DNA of 21,241 bases from the IMG/VR virus record IMGVR_UViG_3300031566_007446, positions 1 through 21,241 of that record. One strand, written 5' to 3'. The first letter of the stretch is position 1, and each line of letters starts with the position of its first letter. Shown here one piece after another: positions 20,338-21,241 of the stretch. A model generated the notes under the pieces. It saw only the letters and a program-made list of their open reading frames with translations, had not been told where the DNA came from and did not search any database. Made by a program: the position numbers and the translations under genes. The stretch is from a virus.

Positions 20338-21241
20338 GAAGACAGAAGATGTATCCTTTATAATTTCTTTTGATGACAAAGGAACTGCTAAGTTAAGAAA
20401 GGTAGTTGATGGAGTTGAAAAAGAGTTAAAAGGATTAGGTGACCAAGCTAAGAAAACTGGCAAACAGACCTCTGGTGCAGGGGATGATACCCAGAAAACT
20501 GGTAAGCAGATGTCTGCATTTAAAAAGATTTTAAAATCTACTTGGGGTCAAATGGCTGCTGGTATGGGTGTAACCATGGCTATTCAAAGCGCCATGCGGG
20601 CGGTTCGCCAAACTGTAACGGATACTATTCGAGTTGGTAGAGAATTTGAGAAAGAATGGGCCAATGTTACTACAATGTTGTCCATAAGTGAAGACGCTAC
20701 AAGAGATATGCAAAAAGAATTAGTAAATCTATCCCCAACTTTGGGGGATACTACTATGTTGGCAAAAGGTATGTATCAAGTTCTTAGTGCTTCTGTGGAA
20801 CCCGCAAAAGCAATTTCATTTTTAGGGGAAGCTGCAAAATCAGCACAAGCGGGAGTTACCGAAGTAGCAACCTCTGTCGATGCCCTTACTACAGTTATTA
20901 ATGGTTATGGGATGAAGGCAGAGGATGTTACTAAGGTTTCCGATATTATGTTTCAAACAGTTAAACGTGGAAAATTAACTTATGAGGGTATGGCAGGAGC
21001 AATTGGTGCTGTAGTTCCAATTGCTTCCCAAGTAGGGGTACGTTTTGAAGAAATAGCAGCTGCTATGGCTACTCTTACTAGACAGGGTGTAGACGTTAAT
21101 ACTACCACTGTTCAGTTAAGGCAAATTCTTGTCTCGGTTCTGAAGCCACAACAAGATGCTATTAAGTATGCTAAAGATATGGGAATAGCATTTAATGTAC
21201 AAGCTGTAGCTAGTATGGGATTAGGTAAATGGTTACAGCAT
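20330..21241 (+). CDS. Tail tape measure protein, N-terminal part (runs off the edge)
   Basis: Starting with ATG 20330, which lies within the last 8 bases of the T frame, an open frame continues without stop for 304 codons to the window end. Residues 1-60 are charged and Thr/Gln/Gly-rich (KKTGKQ and QKTGKQ repeats), then a hydrophobic helix (MAAGMGVTMAIQSAMRAV). The TP901-type tape measure core follows: TMLAKGMYQVLSASVEPAKA, AISFLGEAAKSAQAGVTEVA, TSVDALTTVINGYGMKAEDV, VKRGKLTYEGMAGAIGAVVP and FEEIAAAMATLTRQGVDVNT, all close to the family. It sets tail length and passes through the tube. Only the 5' part is visible, so total length is unknown. Position after G-T supports the call. Confidence 0.9.
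   Translation, partial: MGKKTEDVSFIISFDDKGTAKLRKVVDGVEKELKGLGDQAKKTGKQTSGAGDDTQKTGKQMSAFKKILKSTWGQMAAGMGVTMAIQSAMRAVRQTVTDTIRVGREFEKEWANVTTMLSISEDATRDMQKELVNLSPTLGDTTMLAKGMYQVLSASVEPAKAISFLGEAAKSAQAGVTEVATSVDALTTVINGYGMKAEDVTKVSDIMFQTVKRGKLTYEGMAGAIGAVVPIASQVGVRFEEIAAAMATLTRQGVDVNTTTVQLRQILVSVLKPQQDAIKYAKDMGIAFNVQAVASMGLGKWLQH

Noticed and set aside
1-21241. tRNA genes, CRISPR arrays, insertion sequences, integrase or att sites
   Set aside because: No cloverleaf, spaced repeat, transposase or recombinase, and no direct repeats at the island borders, were seen by eye; a computed search was not possible.

Overview
The window is a contiguous piece of the late (virion) gene region of a tailed double-stranded DNA phage with AT-rich DNA, tightly packed and almost all on the + strand. 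The host cannot be read from the sequence. Head genes are of the T4 gp21/gp23 type (prohead protease, major capsid), while the tail genes are of a long, non-contractile, lambda/TP901-like type (tail tube, frameshifted assembly chaperones, tape measure); no contractile sheath gene is seen here.

Layout. 1-326: two small minus-strand genes, one running off the left edge, with a good divergent promoter. 423-2832: a membrane-anchored coiled-coil protein, a small unknown protein, and a prohead protease fused to a scaffold, with a strong internal ribosome site that should also make the scaffold alone. 2853-4040: major capsid protein, followed by a strong hairpin. 4132-15461 (to about 15718): an 11 kb island of glycan and phosphonate genes placed between the capsid gene and the connector genes. 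15871-21241: connector/neck, tail completion, two tail-terminator-like proteins, a small protein, tail tube (followed by a second hairpin that shares its stem base with the first), tail assembly chaperones G and GT with a -1 frameshift site, and the start of the tape measure gene, cut by the right edge.

The island is the remarkable part. It holds a GT9-type glycosyltransferase, a GT9-GT2 two-domain glycosyltransferase, two methyltransferase-like Rossmann proteins, a CgeB-like glycosyltransferase, two sulfotransferases, an alkaline-phosphatase-superfamily enzyme with Thr in the nucleophile position, and five consecutive genes for a complete phosphonate route: PEP mutase, split phosphonopyruvate decarboxylase (alpha and beta), an HxGH cytidylyltransferase and a 2-aminoethylphosphonate (AEP) aminotransferase. 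Together these predict PEP -> phosphonopyruvate -> phosphonoacetaldehyde -> AEP -> CMP-AEP, with the activated aminophosphonate available to decorate a sulfated, possibly methylated glycan.

Nearly all island genes overlap by ATGA or TAATG or by 8-17 bases, and no internal promoter was recognised, so the island is probably expressed with the capsid and tail genes. The most economical inference is that the phage makes a phosphonate- and sulfate-bearing glycan late in infection, either on its own virion proteins or on the cell surface. The acceptor is unknown, and no gene in the window is an unambiguous AEP transferase.
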